Positions 1-9,592 are shown, counted from the first letter of the stretch. The stretch is DNA of 64,000 nucleotides from Edaphobacter flagellatus (GCF_025264665.1 NZ_CP073697.1:2356001-2420000); one strand, 5' to 3'. Notes: generated from the sequence alone by a model not told the origin. Translations and numbers: made by a program.

Positions 1-696
1 GGCGAGGGGGATCTTTTTGTCGAGCCGGTTGACGAAGACCCCAGCCACGAGGGGTCGCTCGCTGTCCTGCGAGACCTCTTTTTCAATCAGGGAGGCCATG
101 ATGACGGTGCGGTTCGCCTCGGGCCCCTCGAGATGGAGCTGCTGGGCGGCCTGGCGGAAGCGCCGGACCATGGCGGTGAGGATGGTCAGCGGCTGGGTGT
201 GACGGGCGAAGTGGTACGTGTCGGGGAAGAGATAGCCTTCGAGCGAGGCGGGACGGGTGGCGGGGTCGGTCCAATCGGCGATCAGCTCGGTGTGCTGGCG
301 TTCGGCGGCCAGGAAGGTGTCGCGGTCGCCGAGTCCGGCGTTCTGGACGGCCTGGGCGATGTCGAAGATGTTGTAGCCCTCGGGAATGGTGAGGCCGAGG
401 GTGAAGATGTCGCCCTTGACGATGCGGCGATAGACCTCGGTCATGGGCGCAGGGTGATCGAAGCGGTACTCGCCTGCTTTGAGGGTGCCTGCTTCGTGGA
501 GGCGGAGCAGCTCGAAGCCGTAGCGGGAGCGGATGACGCCGGCGCGCTCAAGCTGCGTAGCCATCTGCTCGGTGGAGGTGTGCGGCGGAATCTCGACGAA
601 TGTTTCAGAAGCGGGGCCGAAGGGCGTGGTGACGAGCCAGTACGCGCCGCCTAAAGCGACGAGCACGAGAAGCAACAGCGTTACAAAAAACTTCAA
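1..696 (-). CDS. mltG: Endolytic murein transglycosylase MltG, 3' end missing
   Basis: MltG is an inner-membrane enzyme that cuts nascent peptidoglycan glycan strands and limits their length. The visible 232 residues start with one membrane segment (about residues 2-18), then a LysM-like region and the catalytic domain, with YLFPDTY and ASLIEKEVSQDSERPLVAGV; the first Glu of IEKE is the expected catalytic residue. The start is a TTG at 694-696 with GGAGG four bases upstream; no better in-frame ATG was seen. The C-terminal part lies beyond the left edge. It follows the S9 peptidase on the same strand after 43 bases, so co-transcription is possible. Family assignment is firm from motifs; the start is less sure. 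Confidence 0.93.
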   Translation of the reverse strand, partial: MKFFVTLLLLVLVALGGAYWLVTTPFGPASETFVEIPPHTSTEQMATQLERAGVIRSRYGFELLRLHEAGTLKAGEYRFDHPAPMTEVYRRIVKGDIFTLGLTIPEGYNIFDIAQAVQNAGLGDRDTFLAAERQHTELIADWTDPATRPASLEGYLFPDTYHFARHTQPLTILTAMVRRFRQAAQQLHLEGPEANRTVIMASLIEKEVSQDSERPLVAGVFVNRLDKKIPLA

Positions 697-739
697 AGAC
701 CCTCCGGTACCGGGATGCGATGCATCCACCCATGCATTG

Positions 740-2815
740 CTATTTGCCTGTCGGGGCAGGCGTATTCATCGTCACCGCGCCCGAGACTGTCTTTGGATCG
801 ACGGTGATTTCCTTGAGCTTTGCAGCCACATCAGCAGGCACATCTTTTTGATAACGTCCGCCGAGATAGGTTGCGAAGAACTCCTCCATCTTGGTGACCA
901 TGGCGAGATTGTTGATGGGGCGCGCGAAGCCGTGGCCTTCGTCGGGAGCGACGAGATATTCGACAGGCTTGCCATTATCGCGTACGGCAGCGACGATCTG
1001 GTTGCTTTCGCGGATGTTGACGCGCGGATCGTTTTTGCCCTGCACGACAACGAGCGGCGTGACGATCTGTTTGGCCTTCGTCAGCGGCGACTCGGCGATC
1101 AGGAGCTGGCGGCCTTCGAGCGTGAGCGGATCGGCCATGCGTGTATACATCTGTTTGCGTGCTGCCTCCCAGTACGGCGGAATCGCATCGAGCAGCGTAA
1201 TCAGATTGGATGGCGCAACGATGGCAAAGGCTGCCGCGTAGACATCGGGCGTGAATGCGACCCCGGCGAGGGTCGCGTAGCCGCCGTACGATCCGCCTGC
1301 GATGCCGATGCGCCTGGGGTCGGCCGTGCCGTCGGCGATCAGAGCCTTCGCGCCCCAGGTGAGGTCGTCCTGCATCTTGCGGCCCCATTCGCCGTTGCCT
1401 GCATTGAGGAACTTCTTACCGTAGCCGGTCGAGGCGCGGAAGTTCGGCTGCAGCACGGCGTAGCCGCGATTGGCGAGGAATTGCGCGAGGGTATCGTAGC
1501 CCCACGAGTCGCGCCCCCAGGGGCCGCCATGCGGGAGCACGATTAACGCGAGGTTCTTCGCAGGCAGCCCCTTCGGCAGCGTGAGGTAGCCGGGAATCTC
1601 GAGTCCGTCGGAGGATTTGAAGTGATAGGGCTTCCGCTCGGACAGAGAGGCGCGTGGAAGCTCTTCGCGGATGCGGTACTGCAGCGTGAGCGTCTTTGCC
1701 TTGCGGTCCCACAGATAGGTTTCGCCGGGTTCGGTGTCGCTGAAGGCGTTCAGAATCCACAGGCTCTCGTCCTGCGAAGGCGAGCCGAGGCCGATCTCTT
1801 TGCCCGGCAGCTGCGACTCAAGCCAGCGGAAGTCCTTCTCGAATGCCTTGTCGTGGAAGTAGCGACGGAAGCGGTCGTCCTGATAGGTGGTGTAGAGAAT
1901 GCGATGGTCTACCTGCGAGGTGGAGATGCCCTGCAGATCGACGCGGCCCTCGGGGTCGCTTTCCATCTTCGTCGTCGCTCCCGTCACGGGGTCGAGCGAT
2001 TGCAGCTCAATAAAATTCAGCGAGCCTTTGTTGGTGATCAGGTAGGCGTGCTTGTTGTCGGGCGCGAAGGCGACGACACCGCACTGCTCCAGCACGGAGC
2101 AGCTGTAGATCACTTTGAAGCCTGACTCTGTAATGCCCATGATCTCGGTATCGCCCGCGTTGTTGGTGCGCGAGGCGAGGCGCAGATTGCCGTCGTTGTC
2201 GAAGTCCCATCCTGCGATACGCTCTGTGTTCTGGCGCACCAGCTTCTTTTCGCCGGTGGAGATGTGCAGTTCGTACAGATCGTGCCAGTGTGCGTCGCGA
2301 TCGTTAAGGCCGATGTAGAGAATGTCGGGCTTTGCCTTGGGAGCGGCGTAGAGCATCGTGCGCACGCCTTTGAGGTTCGTGAGCGCGCGCGTCACGGGAA
2401 CGCCGGTCTTGGCATCTGCGGGTGCGGCGGGATCGATGGCGTAGACGTTGAAGTTCTCGTCGCCTGCGTTGTCCTGCGCGTAGAGGACGTACTTCGAATT
2501 ACGCGACCAGAAGTAGCCGCCGACAGGCCGCGTTTTTTCTGCGCTCAGGGGGCGGGCCTTGTCGAACGGTTCGCCGGCTTTCTTGACCCAGATGTTGCGC
2601 ACGCCGTTATACGGTTTGAGAAACGAGATCCACTGGCCGTCGGGAGAGATCTGCGCTCCTGCAATCTGGACTTCGCCGAAGAAGAGCTGGCGATCGATAA
2701 TGGGTGGCTGCTCAGCCCCGGCGAGCGAACTCGCAGGGGACCCCGGTTGCTGCGCCTGTGTGATCGAGGACATAAGAATCATGGTAGCGGCTACGGAGAA
2801 AATCAGCTTCTTCAA
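740..2815 (-). CDS. S9 family prolyl oligopeptidase / dipeptidyl-peptidase, secreted
   Basis: A 691-residue serine peptidase expected to cleave short peptides in the periplasm. Residues 1-21 form a signal peptide (hydrophobic core, then ITQAQQ). A beta-propeller region (about 40-390) precedes an alpha/beta-hydrolase domain. The catalytic triad is visible as Ser509 in GGSYGGY, Asp596 in GKNDPR and His628 in DEGHGF. The start is TTG at 2813-2815 with AGAGG six bases upstream. An ATG two codons before it, in another frame, reads ATG-CCT-TGA and overlaps the TTG. The gene sits 103 bases downstream of the sialidase on the same strand. Family is certain; substrate range is not determined by the sequence. 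Confidence 0.93.
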   Translation of the reverse strand: MKKLIFSVAATMILMSSITQAQQPGSPASSLAGAEQPPIIDRQLFFGEVQIAGAQISPDGQWISFLKPYNGVRNIWVKKAGEPFDKARPLSAEKTRPVGGYFWSRNSKYVLYAQDNAGDENFNVYAIDPAAPADAKTGVPVTRALTNLKGVRTMLYAAPKAKPDILYIGLNDRDAHWHDLYELHISTGEKKLVRQNTERIAGWDFDNDGNLRLASRTNNAGDTEIMGITESGFKVIYSCSVLEQCGVVAFAPDNKHAYLITNKGSLNFIELQSLDPVTGATTKMESDPEGRVDLQGISTSQVDHRILYTTYQDDRFRRYFHDKAFEKDFRWLESQLPGKEIGLGSPSQDESLWILNAFSDTEPGETYLWDRKAKTLTLQYRIREELPRASLSERKPYHFKSSDGLEIPGYLTLPKGLPAKNLALIVLPHGGPWGRDSWGYDTLAQFLANRGYAVLQPNFRASTGYGKKFLNAGNGEWGRKMQDDLTWGAKALIADGTADPRRIGIAGGSYGGYATLAGVAFTPDVYAAAFAIVAPSNLITLLDAIPPYWEAARKQMYTRMADPLTLEGRQLLIAESPLTKAKQIVTPLVVVQGKNDPRVNIRESNQIVAAVRDNGKPVEYLVAPDEGHGFARPINNLAMVTKMEEFFATYLGGRYQKDVPADVAAKLKEITVDPKTVSGAVTMNTPAPTGK

Positions 2816-2918
2816 GGCATACCTCTTGCGGTGGAAATTTTTATCCCAAGCCCGGGCGAGACTGCTGTTTGCGTCATCATTATCTGCCGAATGGCTGCGC
2901 TTGAATAGAGCGGGACTT

Positions 2919-4139
2919 TTATAGAAGCGGCGCGAGGGCGCGGACCATAAAGTAGATGCCGTCGTCGCTGCCGCGCTCCCACAGAATGCCGAGCTTGTCG
3001 CCCTTCAATAGAACGAGATCGGAGTACGCAGCAGGGCCTTCGAGCAGCAGAGTATGTTTCGGCCACGTATGGCCGCCATCTCTGCTGACACTGACGGTAA
3101 GATCGCGGCGGGCCTGTCGATTGCCAGGATTGCTGAAGAGCAACGTGTTGCCTTTGTACGCGATCATGCTACCTTCACACACCGGATCGGGAAGGTCGGC
3201 GGCAACAAAAGTCGCATTCCAGGTTGCGCCACCGTCTTTGCTGAGAGCGATGATGCGCGCTTGTGTGGCTTTGCTCTGGTCGCGGCTGTTCATCACAACG
3301 GTGCCGTCTGCTGTCTGTGCAGCTGTGCTCTCGTTGCTGCCGGGCCATGCCAGTGATTCACCGAGATGCCAGGTTGCGCCGTGGTCATCACTGTAGAACG
3401 CATGGGCCGCGTATGCGTGGCCCGCGGGCTGCGGATCGCCCTGGGAGTGATTGCTTGCAACGACGATACGTCCTGTATGCGGGCCATGCGTGAGCTGCAG
3501 GGCATGGCCCGGCCCGGTGGCATAGTATCGCCAGGTGGGCCGCTTCACGCTGTCCGTGATCTCGACGGGCTGCGACCACGTTGTGCCTTCATCCGTACTG
3601 GTCTGATACCAGACATGTTTTGAGCTCTTGCCGCGCAAGATATCCGCCTCGGGCGCGTCGCCTGTGCAATAGATCATGAAGATGCGGCCGCGCTTGAATC
3701 GCTTGTCCATCGTGTCGACAACAGGTGCAGGATTGCCTGCCTGCAGCTTGCCGTTTTCTGCGACGGTGGTGAGCGCGCTCCAGCTTCGGCCTTCATCGCT
3801 GCTCTTACGCATCACGATGCTTATATCGCCGAAGTCGTCGCAGCTATGACGGCGCGCTTCAGCAAAGGCAAGTAGCGTACCCGCCGGTGTGCGTACGATC
3901 GCAGGAATGCGAAAGCAGGCATAGCCTTGTGTGCCTCTCAAGAAAATGGGGATTGGCGCATCGTGTGGCTCCGCTGCGATTGCGGTTCCGCTCCATGCGA
4001 GAGGCATGGCCGCACAGAACAGATACAGGACGGCGTGCAACATTCCACAAGTAAGGCGAGCGGCTGGGGCTTTCCTCTTCTGCCGGTGCGCGTGAGCTAT
4101 CATCATCTTCATCGGTCGAAGAATAATCGACGACCGCAC
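2919..4139 (-). CDS. Exo-alpha-sialidase (GH33-type six-bladed propeller)
   Basis: Predicted secreted sialidase that removes terminal sialic acids from glycoconjugates. The FRIPAIVRT segment (about residue 77) is the sialidase RIP motif with the arginine of the substrate triad. Five Asp-box repeats (SxDxGxxW type) are present: SSDEGRSW, STDEGTTW, SDDHGATW, SKDGGATW and SRDGGHTW. The longest frame begins at a GTG with no convincing ribosome site. Met33 (codon at 4043) would give a much cleaner signal peptide (LHAVLYLFCAAMPLAW, cleavage after AIAA), and Met10 (4112) is another option, so the true 5' end may be up to 96 bases shorter. It is divergent from maf. Enzyme class is well supported; a related BNR glycosidase is the main alternative. 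Confidence 0.88.
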   Translation of the reverse strand: MRSSIILRPMKMMIAHAHRQKRKAPAARLTCGMLHAVLYLFCAAMPLAWSGTAIAAEPHDAPIPIFLRGTQGYACFRIPAIVRTPAGTLLAFAEARRHSCDDFGDISIVMRKSSDEGRSWSALTTVAENGKLQAGNPAPVVDTMDKRFKRGRIFMIYCTGDAPEADILRGKSSKHVWYQTSTDEGTTWSQPVEITDSVKRPTWRYYATGPGHALQLTHGPHTGRIVVASNHSQGDPQPAGHAYAAHAFYSDDHGATWHLGESLAWPGSNESTAAQTADGTVVMNSRDQSKATQARIIALSKDGGATWNATFVAADLPDPVCEGSMIAYKGNTLLFSNPGNRQARRDLTVSVSRDGGHTWPKHTLLLEGPAAYSDLVLLKGDKLGILWERGSDDGIYFMVRALAPLL

Positions 4140-4184
4140 CGCCTGTCTTTGCCATCGAATGCGTGACGGGTTTAAAGACTGACC

Positions 4185-4805
4185 ATGCTGATTCTTGCTT
4201 CTTCTTCACCACGACGCCGCGAGCTGCTGAAGCTGGCCGGGCTCGACTTCATCGTCGAATCGGCCGACATCGACGAGCGCATTCAGGCAGGCGAGACGCC
4301 TGCAAAGTATGTTCAACGGCTCGCAGTTGAAAAGGCGCAGGCCGTCTATGAGCGATTGAAAAATCGCGAGAGCAACGACGATCCGCTTCTGGTGCTGGGT
4401 GCCGACACCACTGTCGTCAGCGACGGCGAGATTCTGGGCAAGCCTGTCGATCAGAGCGATGCGCGCCGCATGCTGGAGAAGCTGGCGGGCCGCACACACC
4501 AGGTGCTGACCGGCATCGCTGCCGTCTCGCGCCAGGGTGTGGTCAGCGAGGTAGAGATCACGCAGGTCTTCTTCGACCTGATCAACGAAGACGAGCTTGT
4601 GCGCTATCTTGCGAGCGGCGAACCGATGGACAAGGCAGGCGCGTATGGAATTCAGGGCTACGCGGCGCGCTGGATTCCGCGCATCGAAGGCTGCTTCTTT
4701 AATGTGATGGGACTTCCGCTGGCACGCACGATGGCGCTGCTGGCTCGCGCACGCACGGGACTCAACGAAGCTGAAGCTCCGCCATTGCGGCTGACGGCAC
4801 TGTAG
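4185..4805 (+). CDS. maf: Maf-like nucleoside triphosphate pyrophosphatase
   Basis: A 206-residue house-cleaning enzyme that hydrolyses non-canonical or modified nucleoside triphosphates (dTTP/UTP class by family) to the monophosphate. Residues 2-14 hold the Maf signature LILASSSPRRREL. The segment VLGADTTV (about 68) carries the conserved acidic metal-binding residue, and GKPVD and DKAGAYGIQG are further family blocks. The gene opens a three-gene plus-strand run with nadD (41 bases on) and rsfS, probably an operon ending at the hairpin at 6129-6160. Length matches the family. The subclass (dTTP/UTP versus 7-methyl-GTP) was not separately tested. Confidence 0.95.
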   Translation: MLILASSSPRRRELLKLAGLDFIVESADIDERIQAGETPAKYVQRLAVEKAQAVYERLKNRESNDDPLLVLGADTTVVSDGEILGKPVDQSDARRMLEKLAGRTHQVLTGIAAVSRQGVVSEVEITQVFFDLINEDELVRYLASGEPMDKAGAYGIQGYAARWIPRIEGCFFNVMGLPLARTMALLARARTGLNEAEAPPLRLTAL

Positions 4806-4846
4806 CGTTTGCGCATCCTCTACAAGGTTGTGGTAGCGTAACCGCC

Positions 4847-5473
4847 ATGCGCGTCGCACTCTTCGGAGGCACCTTCGATCCGCCCCACCGCGGCCACCTT
4901 GCCGTTGCGCGTGCGGCGGCGGAGGCCTTCGCACTCGACATGGTTTTTTTTGCCCCGGCGGGTCGCCAGCCACTCAAGCCCGGCATGACGGTCACCAGCT
5001 TCGACGACCGGCTGGCCATGGTCACTGCAGCCTGCGAGGAGTCGATGCAGCAGAGCACCTCGCGCACGCAGTTCGTCGCCTCCTCGATTGACGCACCCGA
5101 CCCCAGCGGCGAGCCAAACTACACTGTCACGACACTGGACACGCTGCGCCGTCAGATTCCCGAAGCCACGCTTTACAACCTCGTCGGCGCCGACAGCTTC
5201 CTGGCTCTGCGGAAGTGGAGAGAGCCGGAACGCCTGCTCGCGCTCGCCGAATGGATCGTGGTCAGCCGCCCCGGCTACTCGCTCGCCGATCTCTCGAGCT
5301 TGAACCTCACCGCACGCGAGCGCTCCCGCGTGCACCTGCTGGAGACGGTGCACTACGACGTCTCCTCCACCTACCTGCGCGAGCGTCTGGCTACAGGAGA
5401 TAGCGCGCGCGACCTGCTGCCGGACGCCGTCGCTCGCTACATCCGCGAACACCATCTGTACCGCGAAGGCTGA
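4847..5473 (+). CDS. nadD: Nicotinate-nucleotide adenylyltransferase
   Basis: NadD transfers AMP from ATP to nicotinate mononucleotide to make deamido-NAD, an essential cytoplasmic step of NAD synthesis. The 208-residue product has the nucleotidyltransferase signature GGTFDPPHRGHL (residues 7-18), with HxGH at 14-17, and the distal ISSTxxR-type block near the C-terminus (SSTYLRERL). The order maf-nadD-rsfS is consistent with the nadD-rsfS linkage common in bacteria. The start is an ATG; the preceding 41 bases hold no strong ribosome site. Length and motifs are typical. Confidence 0.96.
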   Translation: MRVALFGGTFDPPHRGHLAVARAAAEAFALDMVFFAPAGRQPLKPGMTVTSFDDRLAMVTAACEESMQQSTSRTQFVASSIDAPDPSGEPNYTVTTLDTLRRQIPEATLYNLVGADSFLALRKWREPERLLALAEWIVVSRPGYSLADLSSLNLTARERSRVHLLETVHYDVSSTYLRERLATGDSARDLLPDAVARYIREHHLYREG

Positions 5474-5593
5474 ACAGGAATCACTCAAGGTGAAGGCTAC
5501 CTGTGCCGCTGCCAACGCAAATCTCATCGTTGTTGTGCACAGTCGTGTAGCATGAGACCGGCGCGACCCGATACCATAGAGTCAAGGAGTCCA

Positions 5594-6127
5594 ATGTCCT
5601 CCAACGAGAACAAGAAATTACTGCTTGCCGCAGCTGCGGCAGCCGAAGACAAGAAAGCGGAAGAGATCCGCATCCTCGCGCTCGACCCTTCCGAAAGCGG
5701 ACTGACGGACTACTTCCTGATCTGCAACGGAACCAACGACCGCCAGAACCTCGCCATCGCCGATGAGATCGAGCTGCGCCTGAAGCGAGAATTCGGGGTG
5801 TACCCCAACTCGGTCGAAGGCCGTCGTCAGGCCGAGTGGATCCTGATGGACTACGTCGACTTCATCGTTCACATCTTCTCGCCGGAGAAGCGCGCCTTCT
5901 ACGGCCTGGAACGCCTGCGCAAATCAGCGACGACGCTTAGCGCGGATGAATTGAACGCAGAAGTGAAGAAAAAAGTAGCTGCGGCTCGCAAAGCACCGAA
6001 GAAGGCCGCGAAAAAATCACCTTCAAAAAAAGCCACTAAGAAAACTGTGACAAAGAAGACGGCCTCCACCAAAAGGGCAGCGGGTACCTCCGCAAAAAAG
6101 ACAGCACGAAAAACACGCTCTTCATAG
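5594..6127 (+). CDS. rsfS: Ribosomal silencing factor RsfS with lysine-rich C-terminal tail
   Basis: RsfS binds ribosomal protein L14 and blocks joining of the subunits when nutrients run low. Residues 1-115 match the family (LALDPSESGLTDYFLICNG, then ADEIELRLK, RRQAEWILMDYVDFIVHIF and the closing FYGLERL). The remaining ~60 residues are a low-complexity tail rich in Lys, Ala, Thr and Ser with repeated KKA/KKAT/KKT units, absent from typical RsfS of 105-120 residues. The tail resembles histone-H1-like nucleic-acid-binding tails. I chose the ATG at 5594 because AAGGAG lies just upstream; an ATG at 5552 has no ribosome site. It is the last gene of the maf-nadD-rsfS run. Confidence 0.93.
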   Translation: MSSNENKKLLLAAAAAAEDKKAEEIRILALDPSESGLTDYFLICNGTNDRQNLAIADEIELRLKREFGVYPNSVEGRRQAEWILMDYVDFIVHIFSPEKRAFYGLERLRKSATTLSADELNAEVKKKVAAARKAPKKAAKKSPSKKATKKTVTKKTASTKRAAGTSAKKTARKTRSS

Positions 6128-6128
6128 G

Positions 6129-6160
6129 GATATGCCGGATGAATATCCGGCATATCTTTT
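6129..6160 (+). terminator. Rho-independent terminator of maf-nadD-rsfS
   Basis: A perfect 12-bp stem (6129-6140 with 6145-6156), loop GAAT, followed by TTTT, begins two bases after the rsfS stop codon. Confidence 0.9.
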
Positions 6161-6180
6161 CTGCTACCAAGGTTTGGACA

Positions 6181-6216
6181 AAAAAACAGGCACCCGGTTG
6201 GGTGCCTGTTTTTTTG
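6181..6216. terminator. Bidirectional terminator between rsfS and a TonB-dependent receptor
   Basis: A stem of ACAGGCACCC with GGGTGCCTGT around loop GGTT, with an A run before and a T run after, so it can terminate on both strands. It lies 14 bases downstream of the receptor stop codon (6230) and 20 bases after the rsfS terminator. Confidence 0.88.
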
Positions 6217-6229
6217 AAGAGCGTTTGTA

Positions 6230-9200
6230 CTAGAAAACGACTTTACCCCAAAGGACAACCTGACGACCTCCGGGAGCCGGGTTAGTCGGTGCACCCATGT
6301 TGCTAGGCTGGCGTGCATTCGATACATTCAGGAATCCACTGCCGATATCCAGGACGTTGGTATCCATGATGCCTACGTCATTGTGATTGGCAATGTTGAC
6401 GACTTCGCCACGCAGAATGAGCTGTCCACGTTCGAAGTGCAGATACGATAATCCGATTCCTTTTTCGAGGGCAATATCATTCCTCGTGCTACCAGGATTG
6501 GAGAAGCTATTTCGGCCGATCTCCTGACGAAGGAATTGGTTCTGAGGCTGATAGGGAACGAGCCAGTGAACTTTGCCCGGATCAACCGGAATAAGAGAAC
6601 CGTCTCCATTCACAGCAGTTGCGATGTCGTAATATGTCCCGGCAATTCCTCCAACCCAGTGACCATCAATTCCTCCGGTGCTGAGCGGAGCCGATGCATT
6701 GCTGCGGATCGGCCGATCATTCCCGGAACTACCGTCTCCATTGGTATCAAGACCGGCATTATTGAATGAGGTATAGGTACCAGTCTGGAACTGCTCAATC
6801 CCTGACAGGGTCCAATGTCTTGTCAGGATTCCCAGAAGGGCGTCCTTTGCAAAGTTATCCGAGCGGAATCCTCGTGGAGACCAAATATAGGTAATCGATA
6901 CATTGTGGCGATGGTCATAACCAGAGTTGGACCAGTCTTGCCGACGCCCCTGTGGAGAGAGATCCGCTGTATACGATGTCTGAACACCGGTTGCAGCGAA
7001 GATCTCGGAACCATTATCAAGGTTCTTGCTGTAGGTGTAGTTCGCATTGATCTGGAGGCCATGCGAGAAGGAACGGGTGCCTTCAATCTCAAGACCATTG
7101 TAGTTAGACGCCGCAAAATTACCGCGGGCATTGATGATACCGCGACTCGGGTTGAGTCGTGCTCCGTTGGAAAAATAGTTGAATTGCTGGTTACCAAAAA
7201 GCTTCTTGCCTAAGCTGCCGACGTAACGAACAGCAACAAAGGTCGATCCGGTCAGCTGTCGCTCCAAACCCAGGTTGTACTGATATGTAACCGGATTCAC
7301 CGCATTATTAACTTCACTTGTCACCGACGACTGTGGAGACAATTGAGGAGAGATCTGCGGAATCAACCCAGTAGCATTCGTCAATCCACCACCCACAGTT
7401 GATGTGAGCGTGCCGGCTACGGCGTTAGGTGCAGCAGATGCACTGTTGGTCACGATATTGCTGAAGGTGCTGTCGTAGAAGACGCCGAAGCCGCCACGAA
7501 TGACGTTCTTGCCGTCGCCGAAGAAACCACCAGTGTGCGGCGAATACGAGAAGCCGAGACGCGGTCCAAAATTGTTTAGGTCGTTTTTAACCTTCACGAC
7601 AGTGTTGATCGGCTGGTAGATATTCGCGGGGTCGACACCAGGGAACGGCAGCGAGTTCGCAGGATTCGTCAGGTAGTCATATCGAAGGCCCACGTTAACC
7701 GTGAGATCGGTGGACAGCTTGATATCGTCCTGGAAGAATATGCCACTGCGCCATCCATGAGGATCGATGCGCGTATTTCCGAAGGTTTTGGTCGCGGTTC
7801 CTGAAGGACCAAGCTGGTTTTGGAGAAAATTGCCCAGCGCCGAGACGTAGGTACCGCCCTTATTGAAGGAGAGAGTCCCCTTTGAATTAATCGCAATAAT
7901 ATCCGTTTCAATAATGCGACCAATATCAAAGCCAACACGGATGGAATGCCGTCCATGAGTGATGCCGACTGTGTCCTGAACCTGATAGAGCTCTTCCTTA
8001 CGACCTTGCGGGAACGTTTGATTCGGACCAAGCGAAGAACCACCCGATGAGTCCACGCCGACATTCGCGATATTTAGAGTCGCGAGCTGGTACAGCGGAT
8101 TAGCAGCGGTTCCCGCAGTTGGAGAGAAGAGAGCACTCAGACGAGCTTCTGAGCCACGCAACTCGTTAACAATATTGGGTGTAAAGACATGAGTCCAAGT
8201 ACCTGCGCCAAGCTCGGTCGGGCCACCTTGTTGCGTATCAAAACCTGGCAAAGCGCTTCCGTTGGTGAAGAAATCCGGAGTTAGAGAAGTACGGTCATGC
8301 AGATAGCGGAAGGAGAAGTTATCCTTTTCGCGCGGATGGAAATCAACTCGGTACATCCATTGGGTATCTGGGTTGTTCTGGTCGGCATTCGGACGCTGAA
8401 AGTAGCCTGTTGTAATAACGCAACCAGTCTGTGGGCAGCCAGGCTGCGGTCCGACGTTGATTTTGGTGACAATACCATCCTGGTTTGGTCCGGCCGTCGG
8501 AAAGGATACAAAATTATTTACGTAGCTTCCGTTGCTGAGATACTGATTGAGCAATGCAACCTGAGGTCCTCCGATAGCATTCAACTGCTTTAGACCATTG
8601 GCATCAGGAAGCTCCAGACGGTTTGGCGTTTCTTTTCCATACAAGCGAGAAAGATACAAAGCGCCAAAAGCAAAGAGCTTATCCTTGATGATTGGACCAC
8701 CAACAGTAAACCCGTACTGGTGCTGATCATAGCGAGCCTTAACTGGTGGAACATAACCGGGAGGCGGCGTACCACTGATCTTCCCTTGTCTCGTTACACC
8801 ATCAAGCGCATTCAAGCCTGAACCCGAGTAACGCTCATACACTGTGCCATGAAAATCATTCGTTCCTGACTTAGTGACAAGATTCGCGACGGCTCCGCCC
8901 GCGCGGCCAAATTCAGCAGAGGCGTTGTTTGTGATAACGGTCACGGACTGGAAGATATCTGGTATTTGTGGCTGGAAAGCCTGCCCGCCGATTCCAACGT
9001 CGTTGATCTCTTGACCATCAAGAAGGAAGTTGTTGGCACGAGGGCGCGCACCATTTACCTGGATATTCATACCGTTGCTAAAACCGGCTCCCTGGCTGAC
9101 GGTTTGAACTCCAACAAGAGTAGTTGCAAGCTCGATAGGGTTGAGAGTGAAGATGGGAAGAGCACGAAGCTCTTCTTTGCCAATAACGCCAGCAAGCTGG

Positions 9201-9592
9201 CCATTAACAGTATTGATGCCCGCTGAACTTGCTTCCACACTTACTGTTGAGTCCGTTGCACCTACCGAGAGGGTCACATCAAGGCTGGTCACGACGGAGG
9301 GCTTCACTTCCAAATTAGTTGCTTTGAAAGTGCTGAAGCCCGTCTGAGAACTAGTAATCGTATATCGACCGGCATTAACGGCCTCGATACGATAGGCACC
9401 ATCATTCAGAGATTTCGTGGTGCGTGTTTCCCCGCTTTCCTGATTCACAGCCGTAACTGTTGCACCAGGGACAACTGCTCCCGTTGCGTCACGGACAACT
9501 CCAGCAAGAATTCCCTTACTCGTCTGAGCCATCCCTACGCCAACCAAGACAAATAACAACATCAAGGTGGCGGCTACTTGTTTGAACCGCAT
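6230..9592 (-). CDS. Oar-like TonB-dependent receptor with carboxypeptidase-regulatory N-domain
   Basis: A 1120-residue outer-membrane receptor. A signal peptide (residues 1-22, ending VGMAQ) is followed by a carboxypeptidase-regulatory-like beta-sandwich (about 27-110, GVVRDATGAVVPGA and YTITSSQTGF), a plug domain (about 130-250, including INVNGARPRANNF-like text and GGAVANLVTKSGTNDFHG) and a large beta-barrel. It ends in ...GRQVVLWGKVVF, with the terminal Phe typical of outer-membrane barrels. The ATG has GAGGAGG six bases upstream. Base composition is visibly closer to 50% GC than in the neighbours, which may indicate transfer or different selection. The imported substrate (oligosaccharide or peptide) cannot be read from the sequence. 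Confidence 0.92.
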   Translation of the reverse strand: MRFKQVAATLMLLFVLVGVGMAQTSKGILAGVVRDATGAVVPGATVTAVNQESGETRTTKSLNDGAYRIEAVNAGRYTITSSQTGFSTFKATNLEVKPSVVTSLDVTLSVGATDSTVSVEASSAGINTVNGQLAGVIGKEELRALPIFTLNPIELATTLVGVQTVSQGAGFSNGMNIQVNGARPRANNFLLDGQEINDVGIGGQAFQPQIPDIFQSVTVITNNASAEFGRAGGAVANLVTKSGTNDFHGTVYERYSGSGLNALDGVTRQGKISGTPPPGYVPPVKARYDQHQYGFTVGGPIIKDKLFAFGALYLSRLYGKETPNRLELPDANGLKQLNAIGGPQVALLNQYLSNGSYVNNFVSFPTAGPNQDGIVTKINVGPQPGCPQTGCVITTGYFQRPNADQNNPDTQWMYRVDFHPREKDNFSFRYLHDRTSLTPDFFTNGSALPGFDTQQGGPTELGAGTWTHVFTPNIVNELRGSEARLSALFSPTAGTAANPLYQLATLNIANVGVDSSGGSSLGPNQTFPQGRKEELYQVQDTVGITHGRHSIRVGFDIGRIIETDIIAINSKGTLSFNKGGTYVSALGNFLQNQLGPSGTATKTFGNTRIDPHGWRSGIFFQDDIKLSTDLTVNVGLRYDYLTNPANSLPFPGVDPANIYQPINTVVKVKNDLNNFGPRLGFSYSPHTGGFFGDGKNVIRGGFGVFYDSTFSNIVTNSASAAPNAVAGTLTSTVGGGLTNATGLIPQISPQLSPQSSVTSEVNNAVNPVTYQYNLGLERQLTGSTFVAVRYVGSLGKKLFGNQQFNYFSNGARLNPSRGIINARGNFAASNYNGLEIEGTRSFSHGLQINANYTYSKNLDNGSEIFAATGVQTSYTADLSPQGRRQDWSNSGYDHRHNVSITYIWSPRGFRSDNFAKDALLGILTRHWTLSGIEQFQTGTYTSFNNAGLDTNGDGSSGNDRPIRSNASAPLSTGGIDGHWVGGIAGTYYDIATAVNGDGSLIPVDPGKVHWLVPYQPQNQFLRQEIGRNSFSNPGSTRNDIALEKGIGLSYLHFERGQLILRGEVVNIANHNDVGIMDTNVLDIGSGFLNVSNARQPSNMGAPTNPAPGGRQVVLWGKVVF

